DNA of 33,819 nucleotides, from NCBI GenBank assembly GCA_009929845.1, contig RZZM01000014.1:1-33819 (forward strand), in the 5' to 3' direction. This stretch comes from Spartobacteria bacterium (GTDB lineage Bacteria > Verrucomicrobiota > Kiritimatiellia > RZYC01). Below are positions 24,932 to 33,268 of this stretch, one piece after another (within the stretch, counting starts at the first letter, position 1; every line of letters begins with the position of its first letter). The position numbers and the translations under genes were made by a program. The notes beneath the pieces were generated by a model. It was not told where the DNA came from, ran no database searches, and worked only from the letters and a program-made list of their open reading frames with translations.

Positions 24932-25399
24932 ATGCGGTTGCGGTACAGTAAAAAAGATGGAACACAAATGGAATTCGAGTTGGGTGAGCGACCGATTACC
25001 ATCGGGCGCAGTCCGGAAGCCGATGTGGTTATCCTCGATGAACGGACCTCACGGGTCCATTGCGGCGTCCGCTTCTGGGATGGCGACTTCTATGTCAAGG
25101 ACCTGAAGTCCCGTAATGGCACCTATGTCAACGAGGAACAGGTGGATGTGGCCAAGCTGCATGTCGGCGACCGTATTCAGATCGGGTCGGTGGTTATGTT
25201 GTTCGAGCGCGAGCCGGTGTCCGTGGACGATCCGGACAAGGGATACTACTCCATACTGCGTGAGATTGTGGATGTGATTGAAAAACCCGAGGTGGAAAAT
25301 CTCCGGGCCCAGGAAACATTGCCCGGCACGGATGAACCCATCCGTATCATTACCCGTCGCAAAAAACGTATGGCTGAACTGGCGGAAGACGAGTTCTGA
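24932..25399 (+). CDS. Stand-alone FHA-domain protein
   Basis: A 155-aa soluble protein. Residues 1-90 are one forkhead-associated domain with all landmark residues: ITIGRSPEADVVI (G25, R26, S27), TSRVH (S40, R41, H43) and KSRNGTYVN (N62, G63). FHA domains bind phosphothreonine peptides. The last 60 residues are charged, with a basic RRKKRM segment near the end, and have no recognised domain. ATG 24932 is preceded by AGGGAG at 7 nt; GTG 24926 is the alternative. It is the last gene before a strong terminator, 51 bp after the UDP-xylose gene. No Ser/Thr kinase is encoded in the window, so the phosphoprotein partner is unknown. Confidence 0.9.
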   Translation: MRLRYSKKDGTQMEFELGERPITIGRSPEADVVILDERTSRVHCGVRFWDGDFYVKDLKSRNGTYVNEEQVDVAKLHVGDRIQIGSVVMLFEREPVSVDDPDKGYYSILREIVDVIEKPEVENLRAQETLPGTDEPIRIITRRKKRMAELAEDEF

Positions 25400-25418
25400 T
25401 CTTTTCGTTTGTTGAAAG

Positions 25419-25454
25419 AAAACGGGTCTGAAGCCGCGGCTTCAGACCCGTTTT
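25419..25454. terminator. Strong bidirectional intrinsic terminator
   Basis: A perfect 18-bp inverted repeat with no loop base between the arms: AAAACGGGTCTGAAGCCG at 25419-25436 and its exact complement at 25437-25454. The T-run continues to 25456 on +, and the A-run on the left serves the - strand. It lies between the convergent FHA and aldolase genes and should stop both. Confidence 0.92.
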
Positions 25455-25476
25455 TTCGTTTAAGGCGGTATCCGGA

Positions 25477-26427
25477 TTACTTGTTGATCAGCGCGCGAAC
25501 GCCATCAAGCTGCCCGGCGCTGCCGAGTGCTTCGTTCTTGTGCGCAATGTACTTGGCGTACTCGTCCATGAAGATTTTTCCGAATGGACGCAGGTCGAAC
25601 ACTTCGGGTTTGTCGCGGAAGCCTTCGCGGTGAACGCGACACCAGACCAGACGACCATCGGTGTCGATGTTGATCTTGGTTACGCCCAGCTTGGCGGCCG
25701 GCAGGAATTGCGCTTCATCCACACCTTTGGCGCCGGCAAGCTTGCCCCCGGCGGCGTTGATGCGCTCGACTTCTTCCTGCGGGACCGAGCTTGAGCCGTG
25801 CATTACCAGCGGGAAGCCGGGCAGACGTTTCTGAATCTCTTCAAGCACGTCAAAGTGAAGGCCCTGTGTGCCGGAGAACTTGAAGGCGCCATGCGAGGTG
25901 CCGATGGCGCAGGCCAGACTGTCCACGCCGGAACGTTCCACAAATTCCTTGGCCTGGTCCGGATCGGTCAGTTTCGCGTCGGCTTCGCTCACGCTCACAT
26001 GCTCTTCCACACCACCGAGCTGTCCGAGTTCGGCTTCCACCACAATGCCCTTGGCATGCGCCGCGTCAGAAACGCGCTTGCTGATCTCGATGTTCTTGTC
26101 AAAATCTTCATGCGAGGCGTCAATCATGACCGAGCTGTAGAACCCGCTGGCAATGCAGTCCATGCAGGCTTCTTCGTCGCCATGGTCCAGATGCACCGCG
26201 AAAATGGCGTCCGGGAAAATTTCATCGGCGGCGCGAATCATGGCCTCAAGGAGGCGTTTGTCCGTGTAGGAACGCGCGCCCTTGGAAAGCTGGATGATGA
26301 AGGGAGCCTTGCTGTCGATGTTGCCGCGGAAAAGACCCATGATCTGCTCCGCATTGTTGATGTTGTACGCGCCAATGGCGTACTTGCCATAAGCGTGTTC
26401 AAAGAGTTCTTTTGTTGTTACAATCAT
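25477..26427 (-). CDS. fba: Class II fructose-bisphosphate aldolase
   Basis: A 316-aa zinc-dependent aldolase of glycolysis and gluconeogenesis, splitting fructose 1,6-bisphosphate into DHAP and glyceraldehyde 3-phosphate. Zinc and catalytic blocks are present: AVHLDHGD with D81 and H82, EAELGQLGG with E133, GTSHGAFKF with H179, VMHGSSS with H210 and VTKINIDTD. ATG 26427 has AAGGAG 8 nt upstream, and the open frame to 26478 is not needed. It lies 89 bp downstream of the GH94-like gene on the same strand, and ends 22 bp before the strong terminator. A tagatose-bisphosphate or other class II aldolase is possible but less likely. Confidence 0.9.
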   Translation of the reverse strand: MIVTTKELFEHAYGKYAIGAYNINNAEQIMGLFRGNIDSKAPFIIQLSKGARSYTDKRLLEAMIRAADEIFPDAIFAVHLDHGDEEACMDCIASGFYSSVMIDASHEDFDKNIEISKRVSDAAHAKGIVVEAELGQLGGVEEHVSVSEADAKLTDPDQAKEFVERSGVDSLACAIGTSHGAFKFSGTQGLHFDVLEEIQKRLPGFPLVMHGSSSVPQEEVERINAAGGKLAGAKGVDEAQFLPAAKLGVTKINIDTDGRLVWCRVHREGFRDKPEVFDLRPFGKIFMDEYAKYIAHKNEALGSAGQLDGVRALINK

Positions 26428-26492
26428 TGTATTTCTCCTTACTGGTTGTTTCTTGTACGTCCTGTCTACAAAACCCAAAGCCGTTCAATCGC

Positions 26493-26524
26493 CCCTATGT
26501 ATAGGGATGCGCCCAACTAGTCAA
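26493..26524 (-). promoter_or_regulatory. Inverted repeat overlapping a possible -10 box upstream of the aldolase gene
   Basis: CCCTATGTATAGGG (26493-26506) is an inverted repeat of two 6-bp arms. On the - strand it contains TATACA (+ 26498-26503), with TTGACT (+ 26519-26524) 15 bp upstream, which is a short spacer. It could be a promoter with an operator for fba, a weak hairpin after the GH94-like gene, or chance. Confidence 0.25.
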
Positions 26525-29294
26525 CTATCAATTTTTTTGTAAGTTCAATGTCAAGATCAAGCCGACGCGAGGAAGGGAGCGCATCAAGCGTTTCGCGCGT
26601 AATGAGCGCCGCGCCTTTTGAGCAGACAACATGCGGGATATCGTCCGTTCCGATACGAATGGAGCCGATTTTATAGGCCCCAACAGTGAGTTTTTGGCTG
26701 TTTTTATAGGTAATTTGCAGTTTTTTGCCCGCAAAACAGGTGAAAACAGACGTTTTTCCGGCTTTTCCGAAGTCTTCCGGGGTCAGTTGCGGGTCGAGCA
26801 CCAAATCGCCCCGGTTTCCGCGAATGCCGAACACCCGGATCAGCAGCAGGTAGATGAGCCAGGAGGCCGAACCGGTCAGATAGCAGTACATGCCGCGATT
26901 TTCCGCGTTGAAGTACTCGGGAACACAAGGCAATATCCGGGCCGAGTCGGTGTTCATCGTCAGATCAAAAAGGGCCTTCCAAACCTTCCGGCCCTCTTCC
27001 GCATGGTCGCGCATGTAAAGCGCATAGGCGTACATCACCGCCATGTGACTGAAAACCGCCCCGTTTTCCTTTTCACCGTACTGAAACGAAAAAGCGCGGC
27101 CTAAATCGGGCTGAATGGTCCCAAAATCGGTATTTAAGCGAATTCCTTCGTTCTTTGGGTTCTTTAAGTGCTTTTTTACGCATTTTATGACGTTTTTGAC
27201 CTGTTTTTCGTCCGCAATGCCGCTCATAAGCGGAAAAACCTGCCCTGTAAGCGTCATTTTTACGTTTTTTGGCGTTTTTTGGGCCACACGAAGGCCTTTG
27301 TTGTCGTAATAGCCGTTAAAACAGGAAAAGTTGCCGTCCAATTCGACCCATTCCTGTTTTCGAATGCGTAGTGAAAGGTCTTTGCTTTTGGCGCGCAGGT
27401 CGTCCGCAAGCGCTTTTAAGGGTATTTTTTCGGTCTTCCCGGTCGGATCAGCCGAAATTTCGGTCAAAAAATCGTCCAAACGGCGTTTTTTGGCCTTCCA
27501 TGAGGCATAGTTGACCTTTTTTTGCCCTGGAAGGCGGTCCAAAAGGCATAAAAACTCAACGGGAAGCTCAACGGATGTGATTTTGCCTTCAAATTCGTCA
27601 ATCAGGTCGGCCAGACGCTCCAAATTCCACGCATAGAAGCAACTGAAGGCCACGGATTCACCTTTTTCTTCGGCCATGTCCATGCCGTCGTTCCAGTCCG
27701 CGCCTTCCAGGCTGCACACGTTGTGCGCGCCGACGTTGAAGAAGGCGGTGACGTTCTGGATGAGCATATGTTCGAGGATGGTGCCTGTATATACGCGCCC
27801 CCGGCGGTCGCGCAGGTTGTTTCCGTAGACTTCGGTCCAGTGGGGGTCCCGTTTTTTGCACCGGAAGAGCTGTGGATCCCGAAAATAGGGGCGTTTTTCG
27901 AGTAAAAAGTCGAAATCTCCGGTTTGGTCGACATAAAGCAAGGTGGTATGGGTGGGCCACACGCCATGGTCCATCCAGGTCCGCGGGATGTTGTTGCGAT
28001 CAGCGAGAAACCCGCCGTCGTTTCCAATAATTGTGGCGTTCGACCCATCAATGCGTACCCCGGCGAAGTTATCCAGGAGATTTCCCCGGACGGCCTTGGG
28101 ATCAAATAGCAACAAGGCCAGACAGTCCTGCCACAGGTCGCGCCAGCCTTTGCCGCCCCGCCCATAATCAAACTCGGGGAGGAAGGAGTTGCCGTAGATT
28201 CGACGGAGTATCGGCTGGTATCCAACCCAGGTCAGCCAGTTGTTCATGTCCGCATCCGGGGTCTCGAATGTAATCTGATGAATCAATTCCTGCCAATGCG
28301 CTTTTGTCTTTTCCAGGGACTGTTCGGCGCGTCTGGGGGCCGATAAAAGGCGTTCCCACCGGCTGACATGCCCCGGATCAGTTGAAATGCCCGCAATAAT
28401 AAGGTATTGGGCGCTTTTTCCCGGCGCCAGGCGCAGGGGGGAAAAACGGAACCCGCCGATGGCTTCACGCCCATCCAGTTCTTTCGGTGTCGTCCGCGGG
28501 GCCGATTCCCGGTTCCAGACGGCTTTCGGGGCGGCGTAATTCCCGCCGGACCCGAGAAATTGCTCCTGAGCCCCCCAAATGCCTTTGGGGGCCTTGCCGT
28601 TGGGGCCGAAGGCCAAGACGGTGTACTGCGTTGTGTTGACGCGGTGGCCCCGTTCATCAAAGGACATGGTCGGACATACGGTTACCCCGTGCTTCGAGAG
28701 GGATGTCCGGTGCAGCAGGGCGGTGACGTGCCGGTGGTCACGCAGGTTGTCCGCCGAACGCGCAAATACCGGATAAGCGGCATAGGGATCAAAAAGCAGG
28801 GTCGCTTTCGTGGCGTTGGTTATTTCGATGAGCATACATTCCATCGGCTCATCAATGTCTGCCGGGCACCACAGGGTCGCCTTGGCCGTGAAACGGCCTG
28901 CCGGGTCGGCTCGTTCCAGTGAAAACCAGCCCGGGGCGCCTTGTATGACGGCGTTGGAAGGTTCTTTGCCGAGATGGGCCGTCAAATGCTCCGGCGAGCA
29001 TCCGGCCAGTGAAAACGGCGTTTCCCCGCCTTCGGTCAGCCAAAAATCGCGGTGGGCAAGCGTGTGCGGGAGATCCTCGGAGGATAGGGGGATGCCCAGA
29101 AACTGGTTTTGCCCCCGTGTCGGGCTGCCCTGCAGTCTCGGCGTGGTGGACGAGCGCATGCCCGCCTCATTACATAACGGATAATATAACCGATCGACAT
29201 GTTCAAAGCCTTCCGCCACGAACTCGCCTGTTACCCTGTCCTGACCACCTTCCGTGAAATGCCACCAAGCCGTCTTTTCTTTCTTGCTCACCAT
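26517..29294 (-). CDS. GH94 / glycosyltransferase-36-like protein (cellobiose-phosphorylase family)
   Basis: A 925-aa protein. The N-terminal half is the beta-sandwich domain of the family, and the second half the (alpha/alpha)6 barrel, with NSFLPEFDYGRGGKGWRDLWQD and SLEGADWNDGMDMA. D533 in DWNDG corresponds in position to the general acid of characterised GH94 phosphorylases. Such enzymes cleave beta-glucosidic disaccharides or oligosaccharides with phosphate. This form is longer and diverged; residues about 580-740 form a lysine-rich insert-like section encoded by A/T-run-rich DNA, so activity is not certain. ATG 29294 has AGGAG 6 nt upstream; the frame continues to 29465 without support. 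It is divergent from proB across 136 bp, and likely co-directional with fba, which would use the resulting hexose phosphate. Confidence 0.8.
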   Translation of the reverse strand: MVSKKEKTAWWHFTEGGQDRVTGEFVAEGFEHVDRLYYPLCNEAGMRSSTTPRLQGSPTRGQNQFLGIPLSSEDLPHTLAHRDFWLTEGGETPFSLAGCSPEHLTAHLGKEPSNAVIQGAPGWFSLERADPAGRFTAKATLWCPADIDEPMECMLIEITNATKATLLFDPYAAYPVFARSADNLRDHRHVTALLHRTSLSKHGVTVCPTMSFDERGHRVNTTQYTVLAFGPNGKAPKGIWGAQEQFLGSGGNYAAPKAVWNRESAPRTTPKELDGREAIGGFRFSPLRLAPGKSAQYLIIAGISTDPGHVSRWERLLSAPRRAEQSLEKTKAHWQELIHQITFETPDADMNNWLTWVGYQPILRRIYGNSFLPEFDYGRGGKGWRDLWQDCLALLLFDPKAVRGNLLDNFAGVRIDGSNATIIGNDGGFLADRNNIPRTWMDHGVWPTHTTLLYVDQTGDFDFLLEKRPYFRDPQLFRCKKRDPHWTEVYGNNLRDRRGRVYTGTILEHMLIQNVTAFFNVGAHNVCSLEGADWNDGMDMAEEKGESVAFSCFYAWNLERLADLIDEFEGKITSVELPVEFLCLLDRLPGQKKVNYASWKAKKRRLDDFLTEISADPTGKTEKIPLKALADDLRAKSKDLSLRIRKQEWVELDGNFSCFNGYYDNKGLRVAQKTPKNVKMTLTGQVFPLMSGIADEKQVKNVIKCVKKHLKNPKNEGIRLNTDFGTIQPDLGRAFSFQYGEKENGAVFSHMAVMYAYALYMRDHAEEGRKVWKALFDLTMNTDSARILPCVPEYFNAENRGMYCYLTGSASWLIYLLLIRVFGIRGNRGDLVLDPQLTPEDFGKAGKTSVFTCFAGKKLQITYKNSQKLTVGAYKIGSIRIGTDDIPHVVCSKGAALITRETLDALPSSRRLDLDIELTKKLIVD

Positions 29295-29430
29295 CTTTTC
29301 TCCTGTTTTCCTGTTGTTCGGCAATCTACAACAACAAATTCCCCGGGAATGCAAGCATGAAAACCATGCGGGACCCTCTCGACAGGCGCGACGTATTGTG
29401 ATAAGGCTTGCATGTTTTTCAAAGGATGGA

Positions 29431-30609
29431 ATGGCAGAATGTATGAGCGAAGCAGAGATAACCAACAGATATAAATTGACACAGGCGCGACGTATCGTCG
29501 TTAAGGTAGGCAGTCGTGTGCTGGTGCAGCAGTCCGGTCGGCCCGAAATGCGGCGGATACGGACACTGGTGAAAGACCTGGCCTGGCTGCGTCACCAGGG
29601 CTGTGATGTGGTGCTGGTAAGCTCCGGCGCGGTCGGCGCGGGCATGGAAGCCCTGGGCATCAAACGTAAACCAACCAATCTGCCGGATTTGCAGATGGCC
29701 GCGGCGGTGGGGCAGAATCGCCTCATGGCGCGCTACGATAAGCTTTTCAGCGAAGAGGGCTGTCTGATCGGACAGGTCCTCCTGACGCATGATGTTCTCA
29801 ACAATCGGGTCCGCCACCTGAATGCGCGCAATACCATGCTCAATATGTTCCGGCACGGGATCATCCCCATCGTAAATGAAAATGATGTGATTGCGGCCGA
29901 CGAAATCAAACTGGGCGACAACGATGTCCTGGCCTCTCTGGTTGCCCTGCTGACCCAGGCGGATGTGCTCGTTTTGCTGAGTACCACCGACGGTTTGCGC
30001 GCGCCGACCTCCGCTTCACGTACCCGGCGGGTGTCGTTTCTCGAGGGCGTCAACGAGGCCTCCCTGAGCCTGGCGGTCGGCAAGGGCAGCGATCTTTCGA
30101 GCGGCGGTATGGCCACCAAATTGCAGGCGGCCCAGACCGCCGCAAAAGGCGGTGTGCTGACCGTGCTGGCCGACGGACGCAAACCGGGTATACTGCGCCG
30201 CATACGCGCCGGGGAGGATGTCGGCACCCTGATCGCCCTGCCGGGCGAACGAAACGCCGACCTGTCCGGACGGAAACGCTGGATCGCGTTTTTTCACCGG
30301 GCCTGCGGCAGTATTGTCGTCGATGAAGGCGCTGGCCGCGCCCTCGAGGAAAAAGGAAAAAGCCTGCTGCCCATCGGCATCCGTGAGGTGCAGGGCGAGT
30401 TCCCGGTGGGGGCGGTGGTTAATGTCAAAGACGCCGCCGGGCGTCTCATTGCCCGTGGTCTCACCGAATACGCCAGCAGCGATATTGTAAAAATTATGGG
30501 CCGCCGGACGTCGGAAATCAGCGCGATCCTGGGCAGAAAAGATTATGACGAGGTCATTCACCGTGATAACATGGTGTTGATGAAACTTGAAAAAGGTGAA
30601 ATAGCATGA
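29431..30609 (+). CDS. proB: Glutamate 5-kinase
   Basis: A 392-aa enzyme that phosphorylates glutamate in the first step of proline synthesis. VVKVGSRVLV near 23-32 is the amino-acid-kinase start, SSGAVGAGM follows, then NARNTML, PIVNENDVIAADE and FGDND-like LGDNDVLASLVA. GGMATKLQAA is the family's substrate-lysine block. Residues about 300-380 are a PUA domain, as in most long ProB proteins. ATG 29431 has AAAGGA a few bases upstream; ATG 29443 is a weaker alternative. The open frame reaches back to 29254, but that part overlaps the divergent GH94-like gene. The stop overlaps proA by 4 nt. The 136-bp upstream gap shows only short inverted repeats (ATTCCCCGGGAAT at 29338-29350). Confidence 0.95.
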   Translation: MAECMSEAEITNRYKLTQARRIVVKVGSRVLVQQSGRPEMRRIRTLVKDLAWLRHQGCDVVLVSSGAVGAGMEALGIKRKPTNLPDLQMAAAVGQNRLMARYDKLFSEEGCLIGQVLLTHDVLNNRVRHLNARNTMLNMFRHGIIPIVNENDVIAADEIKLGDNDVLASLVALLTQADVLVLLSTTDGLRAPTSASRTRRVSFLEGVNEASLSLAVGKGSDLSSGGMATKLQAAQTAAKGGVLTVLADGRKPGILRRIRAGEDVGTLIALPGERNADLSGRKRWIAFFHRACGSIVVDEGAGRALEEKGKSLLPIGIREVQGEFPVGAVVNVKDAAGRLIARGLTEYASSDIVKIMGRRTSEISAILGRKDYDEVIHRDNMVLMKLEKGEIA

Positions 30610-31859
30610 CACTCCATGACGAAATTGTTGACATAGGACGCAGATCCCTCAAGGCGGCCCACGAGCTGGCGTTGCTTTCTTCACGAAAGAAAAATACCAT
30701 TCTCGACGCCATGGCCGATGCGATGGATGCGGCGCGCGGTGAACTCAAGACCGCCAATGCCAGAGATATGGATGCCGGGGAAAAGGACGGCCTGAGTGAT
30801 GCCTTGCTCGACCGCCTGCGACTCTCCGATGCCCGAATCGATGGCATGATCAAGGGGATTCGCAATGTGGTGGGACTCAAGGATCCCGTCGGCAGCAAAA
30901 TCAGCGGTTGGATTCGTCCCAACGGTCTGGAAATCAAAAAGGTCCGTGTCCCCATCGGGGTCATCGGTATTATTTACGAGTCCCGTCCAAATGTTACGGC
31001 CGATGCGACCGTGCTGTGCATCAAGACCGCCAACGCGGTGATCCTGCGCGGGGGCAAGGAAGCGATGCACTCCAACCGCGTTATTGCCGATACCTTGCAG
31101 GCGGGCGGCGAAAAGAAGGGCCTGCCGAAGGGGGCCATCCAGTTGATTGCGACCACGGACCGCGAGGCGGTCCGGGAATTGTGCCAACTGGAAGATTATG
31201 TCAGTCTGATTATCCCGCGGGGCGGGGAAGGCCTGATCCGGGCCGTCACCGACGCGGCCCGCGTGCCGGTCATCAAGCACTACAAGGGCATCTGCCATAC
31301 CTATGTCGATGCCAGCGCGGATGTGGATATGGCGCTCGCGATCTGCGAGAACGCCAAATGCCAGCGCCCCGGCGTCTGCAACGCCATGGAAACCCTGCTG
31401 GTGCATGAGGCGATCGCCCCGGTGTTCCTGCCGCGCGTGGCGGAACTGCTGACCGGCAAGGGCGTGGAGCTGCGCGGCGACGAGGCCTCGCGCCGCATCG
31501 TGCCCGACATGAACCCGGCTACCGAGCAGGACTGGCACGAAGAGTATCTGGATATGATCCTTTCCATCCGGGTCGTCCCGGATGTGAAGGCCGCTATCGA
31601 CCATATCAACACCTACAGCTCGCACCATTCCGATGCCATTGTCGCCGCCGATGAGGCCGCCCAAAAGGCCTTTGTGCGCGAGGTCGACTCCTCGACGGTC
31701 TATATCAACGCCTCGACGCGTTTTACAGATGGCGGCGAGTTCGGCATGGGCGCCGAAATCGGCATCAGCACCGATAAACTGCACGCGCGCGGTCCCATGG
31801 GGCTCGAAGAATTAACGACCTATAAATATGTAATTACAGGCGAGGGACAGATTCGATAG
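30606..31859 (+). CDS. proA: Gamma-glutamyl phosphate reductase
   Basis: A 417-aa NADPH-dependent reductase that converts glutamyl 5-phosphate to the semialdehyde, the second step of proline synthesis. PIGVIGIIYESRPNVTADA near 118-136 and the catalytic Cys258 in CQRPGVCNAMETLLVH are intact, and FGMGAEIGISTDKLHARGPMGL (the part FGMGAEIG and ARGPMGL) ends the protein as expected. Length matches E. coli ProA. The ATG overlaps the proB stop (ATGA), a translationally coupled proBA operon. GC is higher than in the glycan region. The convergent receiver-domain gene begins 25 bp after the stop, without an obvious terminator. Confidence 0.96.
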   Translation: MTLHDEIVDIGRRSLKAAHELALLSSRKKNTILDAMADAMDAARGELKTANARDMDAGEKDGLSDALLDRLRLSDARIDGMIKGIRNVVGLKDPVGSKISGWIRPNGLEIKKVRVPIGVIGIIYESRPNVTADATVLCIKTANAVILRGGKEAMHSNRVIADTLQAGGEKKGLPKGAIQLIATTDREAVRELCQLEDYVSLIIPRGGEGLIRAVTDAARVPVIKHYKGICHTYVDASADVDMALAICENAKCQRPGVCNAMETLLVHEAIAPVFLPRVAELLTGKGVELRGDEASRRIVPDMNPATEQDWHEEYLDMILSIRVVPDVKAAIDHINTYSSHHSDAIVAADEAAQKAFVREVDSSTVYINASTRFTDGGEFGMGAEIGISTDKLHARGPMGLEELTTYKYVITGEGQIR

Positions 31860-31884
31860 CCGCCGCGTTCGTGGCTGAACAATT

Positions 31885-32259
31885 TCAGGGTAATATATTT
31901 TCCTGGACCTTGTGGATCAGGTCTTCTTTTTTGAATGGCTTGATGATGTAGCCTGCCGCGCCTTCCTTTACGGCGGTCATCACGGCGTTGGTCTGGTTTT
32001 CCGTGGTCATCATGATCACCGGGATGCCTGAAAACTGGGCGTGCCGCTTCAGCGAGGCCAGGAAATCCAACCCGTTCATCCTGGGCATGTTGATGTCCAG
32101 GATAATCAGGCCGATCTCGGCGTGGTGTCGTACCAGTATCTGGGCGGCAACGGCGGGATCCGCCGCTTCCATAATATCTATGCCGACCTCTTCCAACGCG
32201 ACGGCCACATGGCGACGAATGGTATATTGGTCATCAATGGATAAAACTTTTTTACTCAT
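31885..32259 (-). CDS. CheY-like single-domain response regulator
   Basis: A 124-aa receiver domain and nothing else. D9 and D10 (acidic pair), D55 in ILDINMP (phosphoacceptor), T85/T86 in MMTTE, and K107 in IIKPF are all present, so phosphorylation should be possible. There is no DNA-binding or enzymatic output domain, and no histidine kinase in the window, so the partner is unknown. ATG 32259 gives the standard MSKKVLSIDDQ start; the open frame to 32331 adds an untypical leader. The ribosome site (AAAGG, 10 nt upstream) lies in the loop and arm of a small hairpin. Confidence 0.93.
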   Translation of the reverse strand: MSKKVLSIDDQYTIRRHVAVALEEVGIDIMEAADPAVAAQILVRHHAEIGLIILDINMPRMNGLDFLASLKRHAQFSGIPVIMMTTENQTNAVMTAVKEGAAGYIIKPFKKEDLIHKVQENILP

Positions 32260-32264
32260 AAAAA

Positions 32265-32280
32265 ATATGCCTTTGCATAT
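32265..32280 (-). promoter_or_regulatory. Hairpin over the ribosome-binding site of the response-regulator gene
   Basis: On the - strand, ATATGC and GCATAT form 6-bp arms around AAAG, followed by a T-run that runs into ATG 32259. The loop and arm include the only ribosome-site-like sequence (AAAGG). It might tune translation or act as a weak attenuator. The stem is A/T-rich and short. Confidence 0.3.
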
Positions 32281-32400
32281 ACAAGCTGCACACTGATGGG
32301 GAGTGTATGCTATCCGTCGCGTGGCACGCAAGCCTTTAGAATGAACCCAACCCTGGAAATCGGTGGCCGTGTAGGTGACCCGGCAAGGGATGGTGTTGTC

Positions 32401-33057
32401 TCATCGGGCCTTTTCCGGCATGCCCCAGAGCGAAGGCCCGATCCGGAGGTCCCGTACAGCGACCGGGTCCGCCTGGGAGGCTCGCTTCCTTATGGTGATT
32501 TGCACGCCGCTGAATACGGCTTCACGGGGGGCCTTTTCATTGTCCTGATGAAGAAAAAGTGGGATAGAAATGGCATACCGTCCCCAGTCGCGCCACATGC
32601 TGAGGCGGTGACCGGCCAGGGTTACCTCCCTTAAGGGTTGTCCGTTTGCATCCAGCAGGGTAATGCGGGCTTCCGTCTCCGCCTCCACGGGAATGAAGCG
32701 GAACGTCAGCGCTTTCTGACTGACTTTCTCTGAAAGCTGTATGGGATGATTGAAGAAATACCCGGCCGTGAGTTTCGTGGGACGCAGCACGTTCACCTTC
32801 CATTGTCCACCATATTGGTCCCAACTGAAAATCTGTTGGACCATCTCGACCGGCACCTTGTATTCGGCCTTTATGTCACGCGGGTACTCCATCAGTTCAA
32901 TCGGGGCGCTGAGAATGCGGACTGGGGCGAACGCGGACGGCTGAACCGGTCGGGGCGTCGGCGCGCATCCGGCAAGCAGAAGCAGGAGCAGCACGCGGGC
33001 CGGTCCCGTCCGGCCAACCCATTGGAAACGTCCGTTTTCTATAGCATATACGCTCAT
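32401..33057 (-). CDS. Putative lipoprotein of unknown function
   Basis: A 218-aa protein whose signal sequence LLLLLLAGC ends in a lipobox with lipidated Cys31, so it is expected in a membrane facing the periplasm. The n-region is unusually long (about 22 residues with RTGPAR). The mature part begins with a proline-rich APTPRPVQP linker and then appears mainly beta, with blocks such as LTFRFIPVEAETEARITLLD and REVTLAGHRLSMWRDWGRYAISIP. I do not recognise the family. ATG 33057 is the only in-frame start before an upstream TAG and has no clear ribosome site. It lies 141 bp upstream of the response-regulator start, on the same strand, and is divergent from the acidic repeat protein across 211 bp. 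That gap holds no gene, only an ATATACGTATAT palindrome at 33131-33142. Confidence 0.65.
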   Translation of the reverse strand: MSVYAIENGRFQWVGRTGPARVLLLLLLAGCAPTPRPVQPSAFAPVRILSAPIELMEYPRDIKAEYKVPVEMVQQIFSWDQYGGQWKVNVLRPTKLTAGYFFNHPIQLSEKVSQKALTFRFIPVEAETEARITLLDANGQPLREVTLAGHRLSMWRDWGRYAISIPLFLHQDNEKAPREAVFSGVQITIRKRASQADPVAVRDLRIGPSLWGMPEKAR

Positions 33058-33268
33058 TACAAGTAACTATAATTCATTCCGGGTGTTTCCTCTATACCGG
33101 AACGGCGTCTTTTATGTACTATTTTTTTTCATATACGTATATTTTTGTGTTGAGGTGCTTCATTTTGAATGGTGAAGTGCAGTGTATCAATGCGTGCATT
33201 GAATGAAAAAAACAGAGAGTGGTCCGGTTGCGGCTTTCGCTTACACGGGTAAAAACAGGTGATGAACA

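Noticed and set aside
29355-29369. GCATG-AAAAC-CATGC inverted repeat upstream of proB
   Set aside because: Only 5-bp arms, and no promoter or terminator context; easily chance.
30681-31784. 367-residue open frame on the - strand opposite proA
   Set aside because: Fully inside a clear proA with intact catalytic residues; the translated product is His/Asp/Gly-rich with no motif.
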